Shown here: in pieces, positions 16,775 through 27,645 of the stretch
Numbering within the stretch: the first letter of the stretch is position 1
How the letters are laid out: each line of letters begins with the position of its first letter
Assembly (NCBI GenBank): GCA_020637515.1
Contig: JACKKG010000001.1
Location: 2,696,501 to 2,760,500, forward strand
Direction: 5' to 3'
Source of the DNA: Rhodobacter sp.
GTDB taxonomy: Bacteria > Pseudomonadota > Alphaproteobacteria > Rhodobacterales > Rhodobacteraceae
DNA length: 64,000 bases
Position numbers and translations under genes: made by a program
The notes under the pieces: generated by a model
Database searches by the model: none
The model's input: the letters and a program-made list of their open reading frames with translations, nothing else
What the model was told of the DNA's origin: nothing

Positions 16775-17644
16775 ATGCAGCACCTGAAGACTGCGAAAGC
16801 GCTTGCGCTGGCCTCGGCCTGCGCTGCCGCGCTCTGGACCGGGGCGGCCGTGGCCGACCCCGATCTGACCGCGGAACTGGTGATCGACGGCGAACTGCAC
16901 CTGGTTACCCGCGCGCCGAGCGACGATGTCGTCACGCCGAACCTGCCCGAACGCTATTCGGGTTGGCTGTTCCGCACCGCCGACACGCGGGCTCTGCAAA
17001 TGGATGACTTTGCGAACCCGGCGATGCTGGCGGTCGAGCAAGGTGCCGACCTGTGGAGCACCGCGGACGGCACGGCGGGCCAATCCTGTCAGGATTGCCA
17101 CGGCGATGCCGAGGAAAGCATGGCCGGCGTGCGCGCCCACATGCCCCACGTCAACGCCAATGGCGTGCTGTGGTCGATGGAAGACTACGTCAACAACTGC
17201 CGCACCGAACGCATGGGCGCCGAAGCCTGGCGCTGGAGCGGCGAGCAGATGGTGGCCATGACGTCCTATATCGCGATGCAGTCGCGCGGGATGCCGGTGG
17301 ACGTGCAGATCGACGGCGCCGCCGCCCCCTACTGGGAGCAGGGCCGCGAGATGTATTACACCCGTTATGGCGAGCTCGAGCTGTCGTGCGCGAACTGCCA
17401 CGAGGAAAGCTATGGCCGGATGATCCGCGCGGACCACCTGAGCCAGGGCCAGATCAACGGCTTCCCCACCTATCGCCTGAAGAACGCGGGCATGGTGTCG
17501 ATCCACAACCGCTTCCGTGGTTGTATCCGCGACACCCGCGCCGAAACCTTTGCCGAGGGTTCGGACGAATTCCGCGCGCTGGAACTGTATGTCGCCTCGC
17601 GCGGGAACGGTCTCAGCGTCGAAGGCGTGACGGTGCGTCCCTGA
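16775..17644 (+). CDS. soxA: L-cysteine S-thiosulfotransferase subunit SoxA (dihaem cytochrome c)
   Basis: 289 residues. Sec signal 1-27 (GAAVA/DPDL). Two c-haem motifs, CQDCH at 105-109 and CANCH at 205-209, as in the dihaem Rhodovulum/Paracoccus SoxA. Cys142 (VNNCRTERM) and Cys250 (FRGCIRDTRAE) correspond to the haem-ligand cysteines, the latter being the active-site persulfide ligand. Works with SoxX. RBS GGGAGGAG. A 183-nt gap follows before soxB. Confidence 0.95.
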   Translation: MQHLKTAKALALASACAAALWTGAAVADPDLTAELVIDGELHLVTRAPSDDVVTPNLPERYSGWLFRTADTRALQMDDFANPAMLAVEQGADLWSTADGTAGQSCQDCHGDAEESMAGVRAHMPHVNANGVLWSMEDYVNNCRTERMGAEAWRWSGEQMVAMTSYIAMQSRGMPVDVQIDGAAAPYWEQGREMYYTRYGELELSCANCHEESYGRMIRADHLSQGQINGFPTYRLKNAGMVSIHNRFRGCIRDTRAETFAEGSDEFRALELYVASRGNGLSVEGVTVRP

Positions 17645-17827
17645 TGACCCGGACGGGGGCGTGCGGTCTTCGCGCGCCCCTGCCCCTTCTCTCCCACCGG
17701 GCTGGGCTGCCGCGTATCGCGGGATCTTCCCGTCCAGCTATATTCATTTCTTTGAAGATTGGCATGTCTCCCTCCCAAGGCGTGCCAACTTCGACCGGCC
17801 GCCTCCCTGGCCGATAGGAGACACCCC
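17645..17827 (+). promoter_or_regulatory. soxA-soxB intergenic region with possible internal promoter
   Basis: 183 nt, far longer than the other soxX-D gaps (20-45 nt). A short AT-rich island at 17740-17760 contains ATTC-N8-GAAG (17742-17757), one base off the ATTC-N8-GAAT box that I recall for the persulfide sensor SqrR. It could hold an internal promoter or operator for soxBCD. No gene-sized frame with a ribosome-binding site is seen. Confidence 0.3.
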
Positions 17828-19525
17828 ATGATTTCCCGGCGCGAGTTCCTGCAAGCTTCGGTTGCCGCTTCGGCGCTTTACGGCGTTTCCGGCTTTGGCA
17901 ACTGGTCCCGGCTGGCGGCGCAACAGGCCCTGACGCAGGACGACCTGCTGCGCTTCGACACGTTCGGCAACGTCTCGCTGATCCACGTGACCGACATCCA
18001 CGCGCAGTTGAAGCCGATCTGGTTCCGCGAGCCCGAATTCAATTTCGGCGTGGGCGAGGTCCGCGGCCAGCCGCCGCATGTCGTCGGCGACGACTTCATC
18101 CGCATGTTCAACCTGACGCCGGGATCGCGCGACGCCTATGCGCTGACCTACAAGGATTTCGTGGCGCTGGGGCAAAGCTATGGCCGCATGGGCGGTCTGG
18201 ACCGGGTGGCCACCGTGGTCAAGGCGATCCGCGCCGACCGCCCCGAGGCGATCATCCTGGACGGGGGCGACACCTGGCACGGCTCGATGTCGTCGTATCT
18301 GTCGCGCGGCCAGGACATGGTCAATGTGATGAACGCCCTCGGAACCGAGGCGATGACCTCGCACTGGGAATGGACCTTTGGCACCGACCGGGTGATGGAG
18401 TTGGTCGATCAGCTGAATTTCCCGTTCCTGGGGCAGAACATTTTCGACGTCGAATGGGACGAACACTTCGAGGACTTCCCGTCCTACACCTGGTTCGAGC
18501 GTGGCGGCGCCAAGGTCGCGGTGATCGGCCAGGCCTTCCCCTACACGCCCATCGCCAACCCGCGCTGGATGTTCCCCGAGTTCAGCTTCGGCATCCGCGA
18601 CGAGCGGATGCAGGAGATGGTGGACGAGGTGAAGGCCGCCGGCGCCGACCTGGTGGTGGTTCTGTCGCACAACGGTTTCGACGTGGACCGCAAGATGGCC
18701 GGCCGCGTGCAAGGCATCGACGTGATCCTGACCGGGCACACCCATGACGCGCTGCCCGAACCGGTGCTGGTCGGCAACACGCTGCTGATCGCCTCGGGCT
18801 CGCACGGGAAGTTCGTCACCCGGCTGGACCTGGATGTGCGCGACGGCCGGATGATGGGCTTCCGTCACAAGCTGATTCCGATCTTTGCCGACGTGATCGA
18901 ACCCGACGCCGACATGGCCGCCGTGATCGAGACCGAGCGCGCGCCCTACAAGGACCAGTTGGAAGAGGTCGTCGGCCACACCGACAGCCTGCTCTATCGC
19001 CGGGGCAACTTTGCCGGCACCTGGGACAACCTGATCTGCGATGCGGTCATGGCCGAGCGCGACACCGAGATCGCCATGTCCCCGGGCGTGCGCTGGGGTG
19101 CCAGCCTGATGCCCGGCGACGCGATCACCCGCGAGGACATCCACAGCGTCACCTCGATGACCTATGGCCAGGTCTATCGCACCGCGATGACCGGCGAGAC
19201 GATCCACGCCATCCTGGAAGACGTGGCCGACAACCTGTTCAACACCGACCCCTACTACCAGCAGGGCGGCGACATGGTGCGCCTGGGCGGCCTTGCCTAT
19301 GCGATCGACATCGCGAAACCGATCGGCGAACGGATTACCGGCCTGACCCTGACCCGCACCGGCGAGGCGCTGGATCCCGCGCGCAGCTACACCGTGGGGG
19401 GCTGGGCCTCGGTCAACGAGGGCACCGAGGGGCCGATGATCTGGGACCTGGTCGAAGCGTATATCCGCCGCCAGGGCCGCGTCACCGCGGAACCCAACGA
19501 CACCGTCACCGTCACCGGAATCTAA
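17828..19525 (+). CDS. soxB: S-sulfosulfanyl-L-cysteine sulfohydrolase SoxB
   Basis: 565 residues, normal length. Tat leader MISRREFLQAS. Calcineurin-like dimanganese site: TDIHAQ (Asp56, His58), LDGGDTWHGS, a Trp-His pair in SHWEWTFG, LSHNGFD and GHTHD. The C-terminal domain is that of 5'-nucleotidase relatives. It hydrolyses the sulfonate group from SoxY-bound thiosulfate, releasing sulfate in the periplasm. The ATG has RBS TAGGAG; upstream extension has no conserved content. soxC starts 24 nt downstream. Confidence 0.97.
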   Translation: MISRREFLQASVAASALYGVSGFGNWSRLAAQQALTQDDLLRFDTFGNVSLIHVTDIHAQLKPIWFREPEFNFGVGEVRGQPPHVVGDDFIRMFNLTPGSRDAYALTYKDFVALGQSYGRMGGLDRVATVVKAIRADRPEAIILDGGDTWHGSMSSYLSRGQDMVNVMNALGTEAMTSHWEWTFGTDRVMELVDQLNFPFLGQNIFDVEWDEHFEDFPSYTWFERGGAKVAVIGQAFPYTPIANPRWMFPEFSFGIRDERMQEMVDEVKAAGADLVVVLSHNGFDVDRKMAGRVQGIDVILTGHTHDALPEPVLVGNTLLIASGSHGKFVTRLDLDVRDGRMMGFRHKLIPIFADVIEPDADMAAVIETERAPYKDQLEEVVGHTDSLLYRRGNFAGTWDNLICDAVMAERDTEIAMSPGVRWGASLMPGDAITREDIHSVTSMTYGQVYRTAMTGETIHAILEDVADNLFNTDPYYQQGGDMVRLGGLAYAIDIAKPIGERITGLTLTRTGEALDPARSYTVGGWASVNEGTEGPMIWDLVEAYIRRQGRVTAEPNDTVTVTGI

Positions 19526-19549
19526 ACGACAAACGAAGGAGCAAGCGTC

Positions 19550-20839
19550 ATGACCGACATGTCCGATGACGACATGCGCGAGCCGGTCGGCACCAGCCGC
19601 CGTGCCTTTCTGCGCACCGCGGGCCTTGCCGCCGGGGGGGCCGTGATCGGCGCCGCTGCCGGCGCGCAGGAAGCCGACCCGCTGATCACCGAGGTCCAGG
19701 ACTGGGCCACCATGACCGGCGAGGGCGTCGATGCCACCCCCTACGGGATGCCGATCCGGTTCGAAGGCGACGTCGTGCGGCGCACCGTGTCCTGGCTGAC
19801 GGCGGACCCGATTTCCTCGATCAACTTCACGCCGATCCACGCGCTCGACGGCACCATCACCCCGGCCGGTTGCGCGTTCGAGCGCCACCACTCGGGCGCG
19901 ATCGAGCTTTCGAAAGACGATTATCGGCTGATGATCACCGGCCTGGTGGACCGGCCGCTGGTCTTCACCTGGGAGGACCTGCAACGCTTCCCGCGCGAAA
20001 ACCACGTCTATTTCTGTGAATGCGCGGCGAACTCGGGCATGGAATGGGGCGGCGCGCAGCTGAACGGCGCCCAGTTCACCCATGGCATGATCCACAACAT
20101 GGAATATTCGGGCATTCCGCTGCGCCTGTTGTTGCAGGAAGCGGGCGTCAAACCCGAGGGCACCTGGGTCTATGTCGAAGGGGCCGATGCCTCGTCCAAC
20201 GGACGCTCGATCCCGATGGAAAAGGCGCTCGATGATGTTCTGGTCGCCTTTACCGCCAATGGCGAGGCGCTGCGCAAGGAACACGGCTATCCCGTGCGTC
20301 TGGTCGTGCCAGGCTGGGAAGGCAACATGTGGGTCAAGTGGCTGCGCCGCATCGGTGTCACCGACACCGCCGTGGAAAGCCGCGAAGAGACCTCGAAATA
20401 CACCGACCTGATGCCCGACGGACGCGCGCGCAAATGGACCTGGACGATGGACCCCAAGTCGGTCATCACCGCGCCCTCGCCGCAAAAACCGATCCTGCAT
20501 GGTGCGGGTCCGCTGGTCATCACCGGGCTGGCCTGGTCGGGCCGCGGCGCGGTCGCACGGGTGGACGTGTCGCTGGACGGCGGTGTCAACTGGCAAGAGG
20601 CGCGCATCGGCACCCAGGGCGGGCGTTACGCGCTGTCGCGCTTCTATCTGGAAATCGATTGGGACGGCGCGCCCATGCTGCTGCAATCGCGCGTGACCGA
20701 CGAGACCGGCTATGTCCAGCCGACCAAGGACCAGCTGCGCGAGATCCGCGGGTTGAACTCGGTCTATCACAACAACGGTATCCAGACCTGGGCGGTCTAT
20801 GAGAACGGAGCGGTGGAAAATGTCGAAGTCGGTTCTTAA
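19550..20839 (+). CDS. soxC: Sulfane dehydrogenase subunit SoxC (molybdopterin)
   Basis: 429 residues of the sulfite-oxidase family. Tat signal with TSRRAFLRT at 15-23. The Mo-ligand region YFCECAANSG supplies Cys156; Cys158 is next to it. The C-terminal dimerisation domain contains GLAWSGRGAVARVDVSLDGG. With SoxD it removes six electrons from the SoxY-bound sulfane sulfur, so this organism should oxidise thiosulfate to sulfate without sulfur globules. soxD overlaps its last 20 nt. Confidence 0.96.
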   Translation: MTDMSDDDMREPVGTSRRAFLRTAGLAAGGAVIGAAAGAQEADPLITEVQDWATMTGEGVDATPYGMPIRFEGDVVRRTVSWLTADPISSINFTPIHALDGTITPAGCAFERHHSGAIELSKDDYRLMITGLVDRPLVFTWEDLQRFPRENHVYFCECAANSGMEWGGAQLNGAQFTHGMIHNMEYSGIPLRLLLQEAGVKPEGTWVYVEGADASSNGRSIPMEKALDDVLVAFTANGEALRKEHGYPVRLVVPGWEGNMWVKWLRRIGVTDTAVESREETSKYTDLMPDGRARKWTWTMDPKSVITAPSPQKPILHGAGPLVITGLAWSGRGAVARVDVSLDGGVNWQEARIGTQGGRYALSRFYLEIDWDGAPMLLQSRVTDETGYVQPTKDQLREIRGLNSVYHNNGIQTWAVYENGAVENVEVGS

Positions 20840-21926
20840 GCTCCTCGCTGCGACCGCGCTGGTCGGGGCCGGCCTGCCGGCCTCGGCGCAGACGCTGGGA
20901 CTGGGCCGTGCCGCCCTGCCCGCGGAAATCGCCGCCTGGGACGTGTCGGTCCAGCCGAACGGGCATGGCCTGCCCGTGGGGTCGGGCGACGTGCTCACGG
21001 GCGAGGACCTGTGGGTGGAAAACTGCGCCATGTGCCACGGCGATTTCGGCGAGGGCGCGGGGGCCTATCCGGTCATCGCCGGCGGTGACGGCACCCTGAC
21101 CAATCGCCGCCCGGTGAAGACGGTGGGCAGCTACTGGCCCTATCTGTCGACGGTGTTCGACTATGTCCACCGCTCGATGCCCTTCGGGAACGCGCAGATC
21201 CTGACGCCGGACGACACCTATGCGATCGTCGCCTACATTCTCTATTCGAACGGGTTGGTCGAGGACGACTTCACCCTGTCGAACGAGAATTTCACCGACG
21301 TGGTGATGCCGAACGCCGAGGGGTTCTACCCGGACGACCGCGACGAAAGCGAAGTGCCGCTCTTCACGCATGAGGTCTGCATGACCGGGTGCGGCCCGGC
21401 GGTGCACATCACCCACCGCGCCACCGATCTGCAATCGACCCCCGAAGGCGCTGTGACGGTCTTCGCGCCCGATCGCCCGACGGGCGTGGCCGACAACGCC
21501 GGCGCCCCCGAGGGTGGCGAAGGCGCCGCGCCGGCGGCCCCTGCCCCGGCCCCGGCGGAACCGGTCGAACAGGCCGTGGCCGAGCCGGAAAGCCCGGGCC
21601 TGGACCCCGCGCTGGTGGCAGCCGGTGAAGGTCTGTGGCGTCAGTGCCGCTCGTGCCACCAGGTGGGTGACGGCGCGCGCAATGGCACCGGTCCGTTGCT
21701 GACCGGCGTCGTGGGTCGCCATGCCGCGTCGGTCGAGGGCTTCCGCTATTCGGCCCCGATGCAGGAGGCCGGCGCGAACGGCCTGATCTGGACGCCCGAG
21801 GAACTGGATTCCTTCCTGGCCGATCCGCGCGCCTACATGCGTGGCACGCGGATGTCGTTCCGTGGGCTGCGGGACGCGGGCGACCGGCAGGCGATCATCG
21901 CCTATCTGCAAAGCCAGTCGCAGTAA
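20820..21926 (+). CDS. soxD: Sulfane dehydrogenase cytochrome subunit SoxD (dihaem)
   Basis: 368 residues. Signal peptide 1-23 (ending ASA). Two cytochrome-c domains with CAMCH at 69-73 and CRSCH at 276-280, joined by an Ala/Pro/Glu-rich linker around residues 225-258. It takes electrons from SoxC. The start overlaps soxC by 20 nt with GGAGCGGTGG upstream, so translation is probably coupled. Last gene of the plus-strand sox unit; soxE-H do not follow, and the next gene converges. Confidence 0.95.
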   Translation: MSKSVLKLLAATALVGAGLPASAQTLGLGRAALPAEIAAWDVSVQPNGHGLPVGSGDVLTGEDLWVENCAMCHGDFGEGAGAYPVIAGGDGTLTNRRPVKTVGSYWPYLSTVFDYVHRSMPFGNAQILTPDDTYAIVAYILYSNGLVEDDFTLSNENFTDVVMPNAEGFYPDDRDESEVPLFTHEVCMTGCGPAVHITHRATDLQSTPEGAVTVFAPDRPTGVADNAGAPEGGEGAAPAAPAPAPAEPVEQAVAEPESPGLDPALVAAGEGLWRQCRSCHQVGDGARNGTGPLLTGVVGRHAASVEGFRYSAPMQEAGANGLIWTPEELDSFLADPRAYMRGTRMSFRGLRDAGDRQAIIAYLQSQSQ

Positions 21927-21935
21927 CCCGCAAGG

Positions 21936-22004
21936 CCGGGGGGCTGCCGCCCCCCGGTCCCCCCGCTTCAAGGGGGGCACGCCCCCCTTGAAAATCCCCG
22001 TGCG
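21936..22004 (-). repeat. Palindromic GC-rich intergenic repeat, copy 1
   Basis: It lies between the convergent soxD and histidine-kinase genes. It contains two hairpins: a 12-bp stem TTCAAGGGGGGC / GCCCCCCTTGAA (21967-21992) and CCGGGGGG / CCCCCCGG flanking CTGCCG. The reverse complement matches copies 2 and 3 (34938-35020, 53272-53356). Likely bidirectional terminator or REP-like element. Confidence 0.8.
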
Positions 22005-22024
22005 GCCCTTGCCCCGCCGCGCGA

Positions 22025-23380
22025 TTAGACGGACCCCGCATCCGCGTGTTTCCGCGGCAGGATCAGACGGGCGACCAGCCCGCCGTAACCGGGCGTATCC
22101 CCGCGATCCAGCGTCAGGCTGCCGCCATGCGAGCGCATCGCATCCGCCACGATCGACAGGCCCAGCCCGACGCCGGCGCCCCGGCTGGCCCCGCGCGCGG
22201 GGTCGAGCCGCACGAAGGGGCGCGTGGCGCGGTCGTATTCCGCGGGATCGATACCCGGTCCGTCATCCTCGACACTGACGACGACGCGGTCGGGTTCCTG
22301 GACCACCGACACCCGCGCCCGGGTTCCATAGCGCAGCGCATTGCCGATCAGATTGTCGAGCGCGCGCGCCAGCAGTTGCGGTCGAACCGCCAGAATCGGC
22401 GGCGGCGGCCCCGCGATCAGGGTCACCGCCCGCCCGCCCCGCGCCGCGTCGGCCACGCGCTGCGCAACCAGCGCGCCCAGGTCGGTCGGCACCGAGGGTT
22501 CGGCGACTTCGGTCCGGGCGAATTCCAGGAAGCGGTCGATCAGCGCCTCCATTTCCGCGACATCGGCCAGCAGCGCCCGGGCTTCCGGCTCGTCGTCCAT
22601 CATCGACAGGGCCAGGCGCATCCGCGTCAGCGGCGTGCGCAGGTCGTGGCTGACGCCCGACAGCAGCAGCGTGCGCTGTTCGATGTGCCGTTCGATCCGC
22701 TCGCGCATTTGCAGGAACGCGGCGGAGGCGGCCCGCACCTCGGTCGCGCCGGACAGCCTGAGGGGCACGCTCTGCCCCCGGCCAAAGGCCTCGGCCGCGC
22801 GCGCCAGCCGGCGAATCGGGCGCATCTGGTTCTTCAGGTAGATGAAGGCGATCACCCCCATCCCCAGCCCGATTACCAGCGTCAGCACCAGCATCTGATG
22901 CGGATTGCGCGCCGAGATCTGGCTGAGCCGGAATTTCAGCCGCAGATACCCGTGCGTGCCGTCCAGCCACAGCGTCACATCCCCGTCGCGCAACCGCACC
23001 GAGGCCATCTCGGGCAGACCCGCCTGCAGTTCGCGAATCGCCAGGCGGCCCGACAGATCGTAGATCGGCAGCGTCGCCGGGCTGTCGCTGGCGGGCGCGC
23101 GTGTGTCGATCCCGGCCTCGAGCAGGTCAAAGGCCCGGGCCAGGCGCGCCGCCTCGGCCGCGGCCGCGGCGCGATCGGGGCGCGTGTCGGTCTCGGCCAG
23201 GATATGATGCGCGACCAGCACGAAATTGCCGGTCATCTGCCGCGTCACCCCCTCGTAATGGCGCTGGATGAAGGCCAGCGACACCACCAGCAGGATCGTC
23301 AGCACCGGCACGAATACGATCAACGCGGCCCGCCAATAGAGGCCGCGCGGCAGAAACGGTTTGAGCAAGCGGCCGAGCAT
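22025..23380 (-). CDS. EnvZ-type membrane sensor histidine kinase
   Basis: 451 residues. TM1 at about 18-38, a periplasmic domain of about 120 residues, TM2 at about 160-180 (MLVLTLVIGLGMGVIAFIYL), HAMP, then dimerisation/phosphoacceptor helix GVSHDLRTPLTRM with His245. The ATPase has N box DNLIGNALRYG, G1 VEDDGPGID and G2 GAGVGLGLSIV. No response-regulator gene lies next to it here, so its partner is elsewhere. The start is divergent from the metallo-hydrolase with only 28 nt between. The ligand is unknown; proximity to sox may be coincidental. Confidence 0.88.
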   Translation of the reverse strand: MLGRLLKPFLPRGLYWRAALIVFVPVLTILLVVSLAFIQRHYEGVTRQMTGNFVLVAHHILAETDTRPDRAAAAAEAARLARAFDLLEAGIDTRAPASDSPATLPIYDLSGRLAIRELQAGLPEMASVRLRDGDVTLWLDGTHGYLRLKFRLSQISARNPHQMLVLTLVIGLGMGVIAFIYLKNQMRPIRRLARAAEAFGRGQSVPLRLSGATEVRAASAAFLQMRERIERHIEQRTLLLSGVSHDLRTPLTRMRLALSMMDDEPEARALLADVAEMEALIDRFLEFARTEVAEPSVPTDLGALVAQRVADAARGGRAVTLIAGPPPPILAVRPQLLARALDNLIGNALRYGTRARVSVVQEPDRVVVSVEDDGPGIDPAEYDRATRPFVRLDPARGASRGAGVGLGLSIVADAMRSHGGSLTLDRGDTPGYGGLVARLILPRKHADAGSV

Positions 23381-23408
23381 GGCGATACTCTAGGCCCGAG
23401 GACGCAAC

Positions 23409-24338
23409 TTGACGAGACCCGCCGTGACCGACCGCGAACCGCCCACCGAATTCTCCCCCCGGCCCGGACAGCCCCTGACACTGGCCGAGGGGCTGCGCCT
23501 GGTGCTGGCGCCCAACCCCTCGCCCATGACCGAACGCGGCACCAACACCTACCTGTTGGGCGACGGCGCGGTGACGGTCATCGACCCGGGCCCTGCCGAT
23601 CCCGCGCATCTGGCGGCGATCCTGGCGGCGCTGAAGCCTGGCGAGCGGGTGGCCCAGATCCTGGTCACCCACGCGCATCTGGATCACTCGCCCCTGGCCG
23701 CACCGCTTGCCCGCCAGACCAAAGCGCCGGTTCTGTCGTTTGGCGACGCGCGCTCCGGACGCTCGGACCGCATGGCGGCGCTGGGGGATCATGTCGGCGG
23801 CGGCGAGGGGCTGGACCTGGCCTTTGCGCCCGATCTCCAACTGGCCGACGGCGACACGGTCGATGTCGGCGGCCAGCCGCTGCGCGCCGTGCACACCCCG
23901 GGCCACCTGGGCGGGCATCTGTGCTTTCACTGGGGCGGCGCGCTGTTTTCGGGCGATCACGTCATGGGATGGGCGCCCAGTCTGGTGTCCCCGCCCGACG
24001 GGGACCTGACGGACTTCATGCGCAGCCTCGACCGGATCGAATCCCTGGGCCCATTGCGCTACTTTCCCGGCCACGGCGCGCCGGTGCCCGACGGCCTGGC
24101 GCGCACCCGCGCGCTGCGCAGCCACCGCCTGATGCGCGAGGCCGCGATTCGCGAGGCCGTCCTGGACGGGGCCCGGACCCTGGGCGCGGTGACCGAACGG
24201 GTCTATACCGACGTGCCCCCGGCCCTGCTGCCCGCCGCCGCGCGCAACGTGCTCGCGCATCTGATCGACCTCGACGCGCGCAACATCTTGAAATTCGAGG
24301 GAATTCCAGGGCCAAACACGCGTATCGCCGCGCCCTGA
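23409..24338 (+). CDS. Metallo-beta-lactamase-fold hydrolase (LACTB2/RNase Z-like group)
   Basis: 309 residues, cytoplasmic (no signal peptide). Zinc motif THAHLDH at 87-93, then TPGHLGGH, SGDHVMGW and FPGHG, with a C-terminal winged-helix-like region containing ERVYTDVPPALLPAAARNVLAHL typical of LACTB2-like proteins. Substrate not identifiable. Start uncertain: the TTG at 23409 follows GAGGA with a 6-nt gap, while GTG at 23424 is the alternative with a weak site. Confidence 0.8.
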   Translation: MTRPAVTDREPPTEFSPRPGQPLTLAEGLRLVLAPNPSPMTERGTNTYLLGDGAVTVIDPGPADPAHLAAILAALKPGERVAQILVTHAHLDHSPLAAPLARQTKAPVLSFGDARSGRSDRMAALGDHVGGGEGLDLAFAPDLQLADGDTVDVGGQPLRAVHTPGHLGGHLCFHWGGALFSGDHVMGWAPSLVSPPDGDLTDFMRSLDRIESLGPLRYFPGHGAPVPDGLARTRALRSHRLMREAAIREAVLDGARTLGAVTERVYTDVPPALLPAAARNVLAHLIDLDARNILKFEGIPGPNTRIAAP

Positions 24339-24408
24339 GAACAGATTGAAAAAAACCACCGCCCCCCTCTGGACGCCGCAATACCCCCTTGCTATACGGC
24401 CCACGTGT

Positions 24409-24483
24409 TCCGGCGTAGCTCAGCGGTAGAGCAGTTGACTGTTAATCAATTGGTCGTAGGTTCGATCCCTACCGCCGGAGCCA
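24409..24483 (+). tRNA. tRNA-Asn (GUU)
   Basis: Complete cloverleaf: acceptor TCCGGCG / CGCCGGA, D arm GCTC-AGCGGTA-GAGC, anticodon stem TTGACT...ATCAA with loop CTGTTAA giving anticodon GTT (24441-24443), T arm GGTTCGATCC, discriminator G and encoded CCA. A U-tract terminator follows 7 nt downstream. Confidence 0.97.
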
Positions 24484-24490
24484 AGATAAG

Positions 24491-24525
24491 CCCTCTAGGT
24501 CAATGACTTAGAGGGTTTTTCTTTT
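24491..24525 (+). terminator. Rho-independent terminator after tRNA-Asn
   Basis: Stem CCCTCTAGGTCA / TGACTTAGAGGG (one G-U pair) followed by TTTTTCTTTT. One of only two hairpins with a clear U-tract noticed in this window. Confidence 0.85.
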
Positions 24526-24773
24526 CCCGGACTTTCTCGCGTAAGGCTGAAAAGTAAGGCTCGCGTAGGCCCGCGCCGCTTCAGCGCATCGTTACAGGAT
24601 TTCCAAATCGTCGTGCGATAGCGGGCAGGTTCGGGCTAGCTCGTGGCAGGCTCCTAACCCATAGGAGTCACACCGTGAATCCCGGAAGCTCATGAATTCC
24701 GCAACAACGCCCAGGGGCACCGCCAAGACCGCCACAGCGTCAAGGTCAAGGTCGCCTAGCCCATTCCCTGGGG
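24526..24773. other. 248-nt gap between tRNA-Asn terminator and parE; possible decayed insert
   Basis: No gene supported. Composition is less GC-rich than the surroundings. It includes a short direct repeat (GTAAGGCT at two places, about 15 nt apart), a hairpin GGCTCCTA-N5-TAGGAGTC, and a short open stretch reading EFRNNAQGHRQDRHSVKVKVA before a stop, which looks like the tail of a coding sequence. A remnant of an element integrated next to the tRNA gene is possible; no attachment-site repeat of the tRNA 3' end was seen. Confidence 0.3.
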
Positions 24774-26729
<1,956 letters not shown>

Positions 26730-26872
26730 CGGGCTGCTCGTGTTTGGCTTGTATGATTTTGGCAGCACTAGACCATCCGCGGCCGCCGGACGCAAGGTTT
26801 TGCGATCCCCGGCGGCGCGCGGCGTGCGCCCGATCGGCGGGACCACAGGGGCCCGCCGATGCGGTGCGCGCC

Positions 26873-27526
26873 TCACTCGGCGTTGCGTGCCGTCCACATG
26901 CGCTGGAATCCCGGCCGCGCCTGGCAACGGTCGAACCAGGCCTTGAGCGCGGGAGAGGCGTCAAAGGCCCCCGGCGCGGCGGCGACATAGCGCAGCGTTT
27001 CCTCCATCATGATGTCGGCGATGGTGAAACGCCCGCCCACCAGCCATTCATGGCTTTGCAGATGGGTCTCGATCCGGCGCATCGGGCGGACCAGCTTGTC
27101 CAGCGCGGCGGCGATGCGGGCCTTGCCCTCGGCGGTGTCGGCGGTGCCGCCCATGACGGTGTAAAGCACCTCGATCGCCTGCGGCTCGATGGTCGAGGCC
27201 GCGAGGAACGCCCATTGCAGCGCCTCGGCTTCCTCGGCCGCGCCGTCGGGTGCGACCGGGCCGCCCGCCTTGCGCGCCATGTAGAAGCAGATCGCGTGGG
27301 ATTCGCCAAGGCACAGGTCGCCGTCGCGCATGGCGGGCAACTGGCCCATCGGGTTCACGGCCAGAAACGCCGCCGAGGCGGTGTTCAGGGGCGCACCCGC
27401 GGCCTGCGGATCGGGCAGCGCGCTGGCGAAAACGACGGTTTCACGGCGATAGGGAAGTCCGAGTTCCTCGGCCGCCCAGACAACGCGCGTCGTGCGGGAG
27501 CGGAGGGTTCCGTAGATGGTGAGCAA
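26873..27526 (-). CDS. Glutathione S-transferase family protein
   Basis: 217 residues. Thioredoxin-like N-terminal domain: TIYGTLRSRTTRVVWAAEEL, cis-Pro region NPMGQLPAM, then the GSH-binding ESHAICFYMARK. All-alpha C-terminal domain with the capping motif FTIADIMMEETL. Substrate unknown. A TTG start (LTIYGTLRS) is chosen because GAGG lies 5 nt upstream and GST homologues begin at this strand; no ATG lies between it and a distant unconserved ATG at 27616. Confidence 0.82.
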   Translation of the reverse strand: MLTIYGTLRSRTTRVVWAAEELGLPYRRETVVFASALPDPQAAGAPLNTASAAFLAVNPMGQLPAMRDGDLCLGESHAICFYMARKAGGPVAPDGAAEEAEALQWAFLAASTIEPQAIEVLYTVMGGTADTAEGKARIAAALDKLVRPMRRIETHLQSHEWLVGGRFTIADIMMEETLRYVAAAPGAFDASPALKAWFDRCQARPGFQRMWTARNAE

Positions 27527-27645
27527 GAAAGCCTCGGGGCTGGATTGAACGGCTACACTAACGCAGCCAACGCGCCGCGCAACGGGCGTTTCACGGCCCA
27601 TCACCGCGTCTTGCAACGCGGTCCAGCGCAGGGCGGAAAGGGGAA

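Noticed and set aside
17744..21031. 1095-codon minus-strand open frame across soxB-soxC-soxD
   Set aside because: Shadow of the sox genes on the plus strand; no ribosome-binding site, no recognisable motif.
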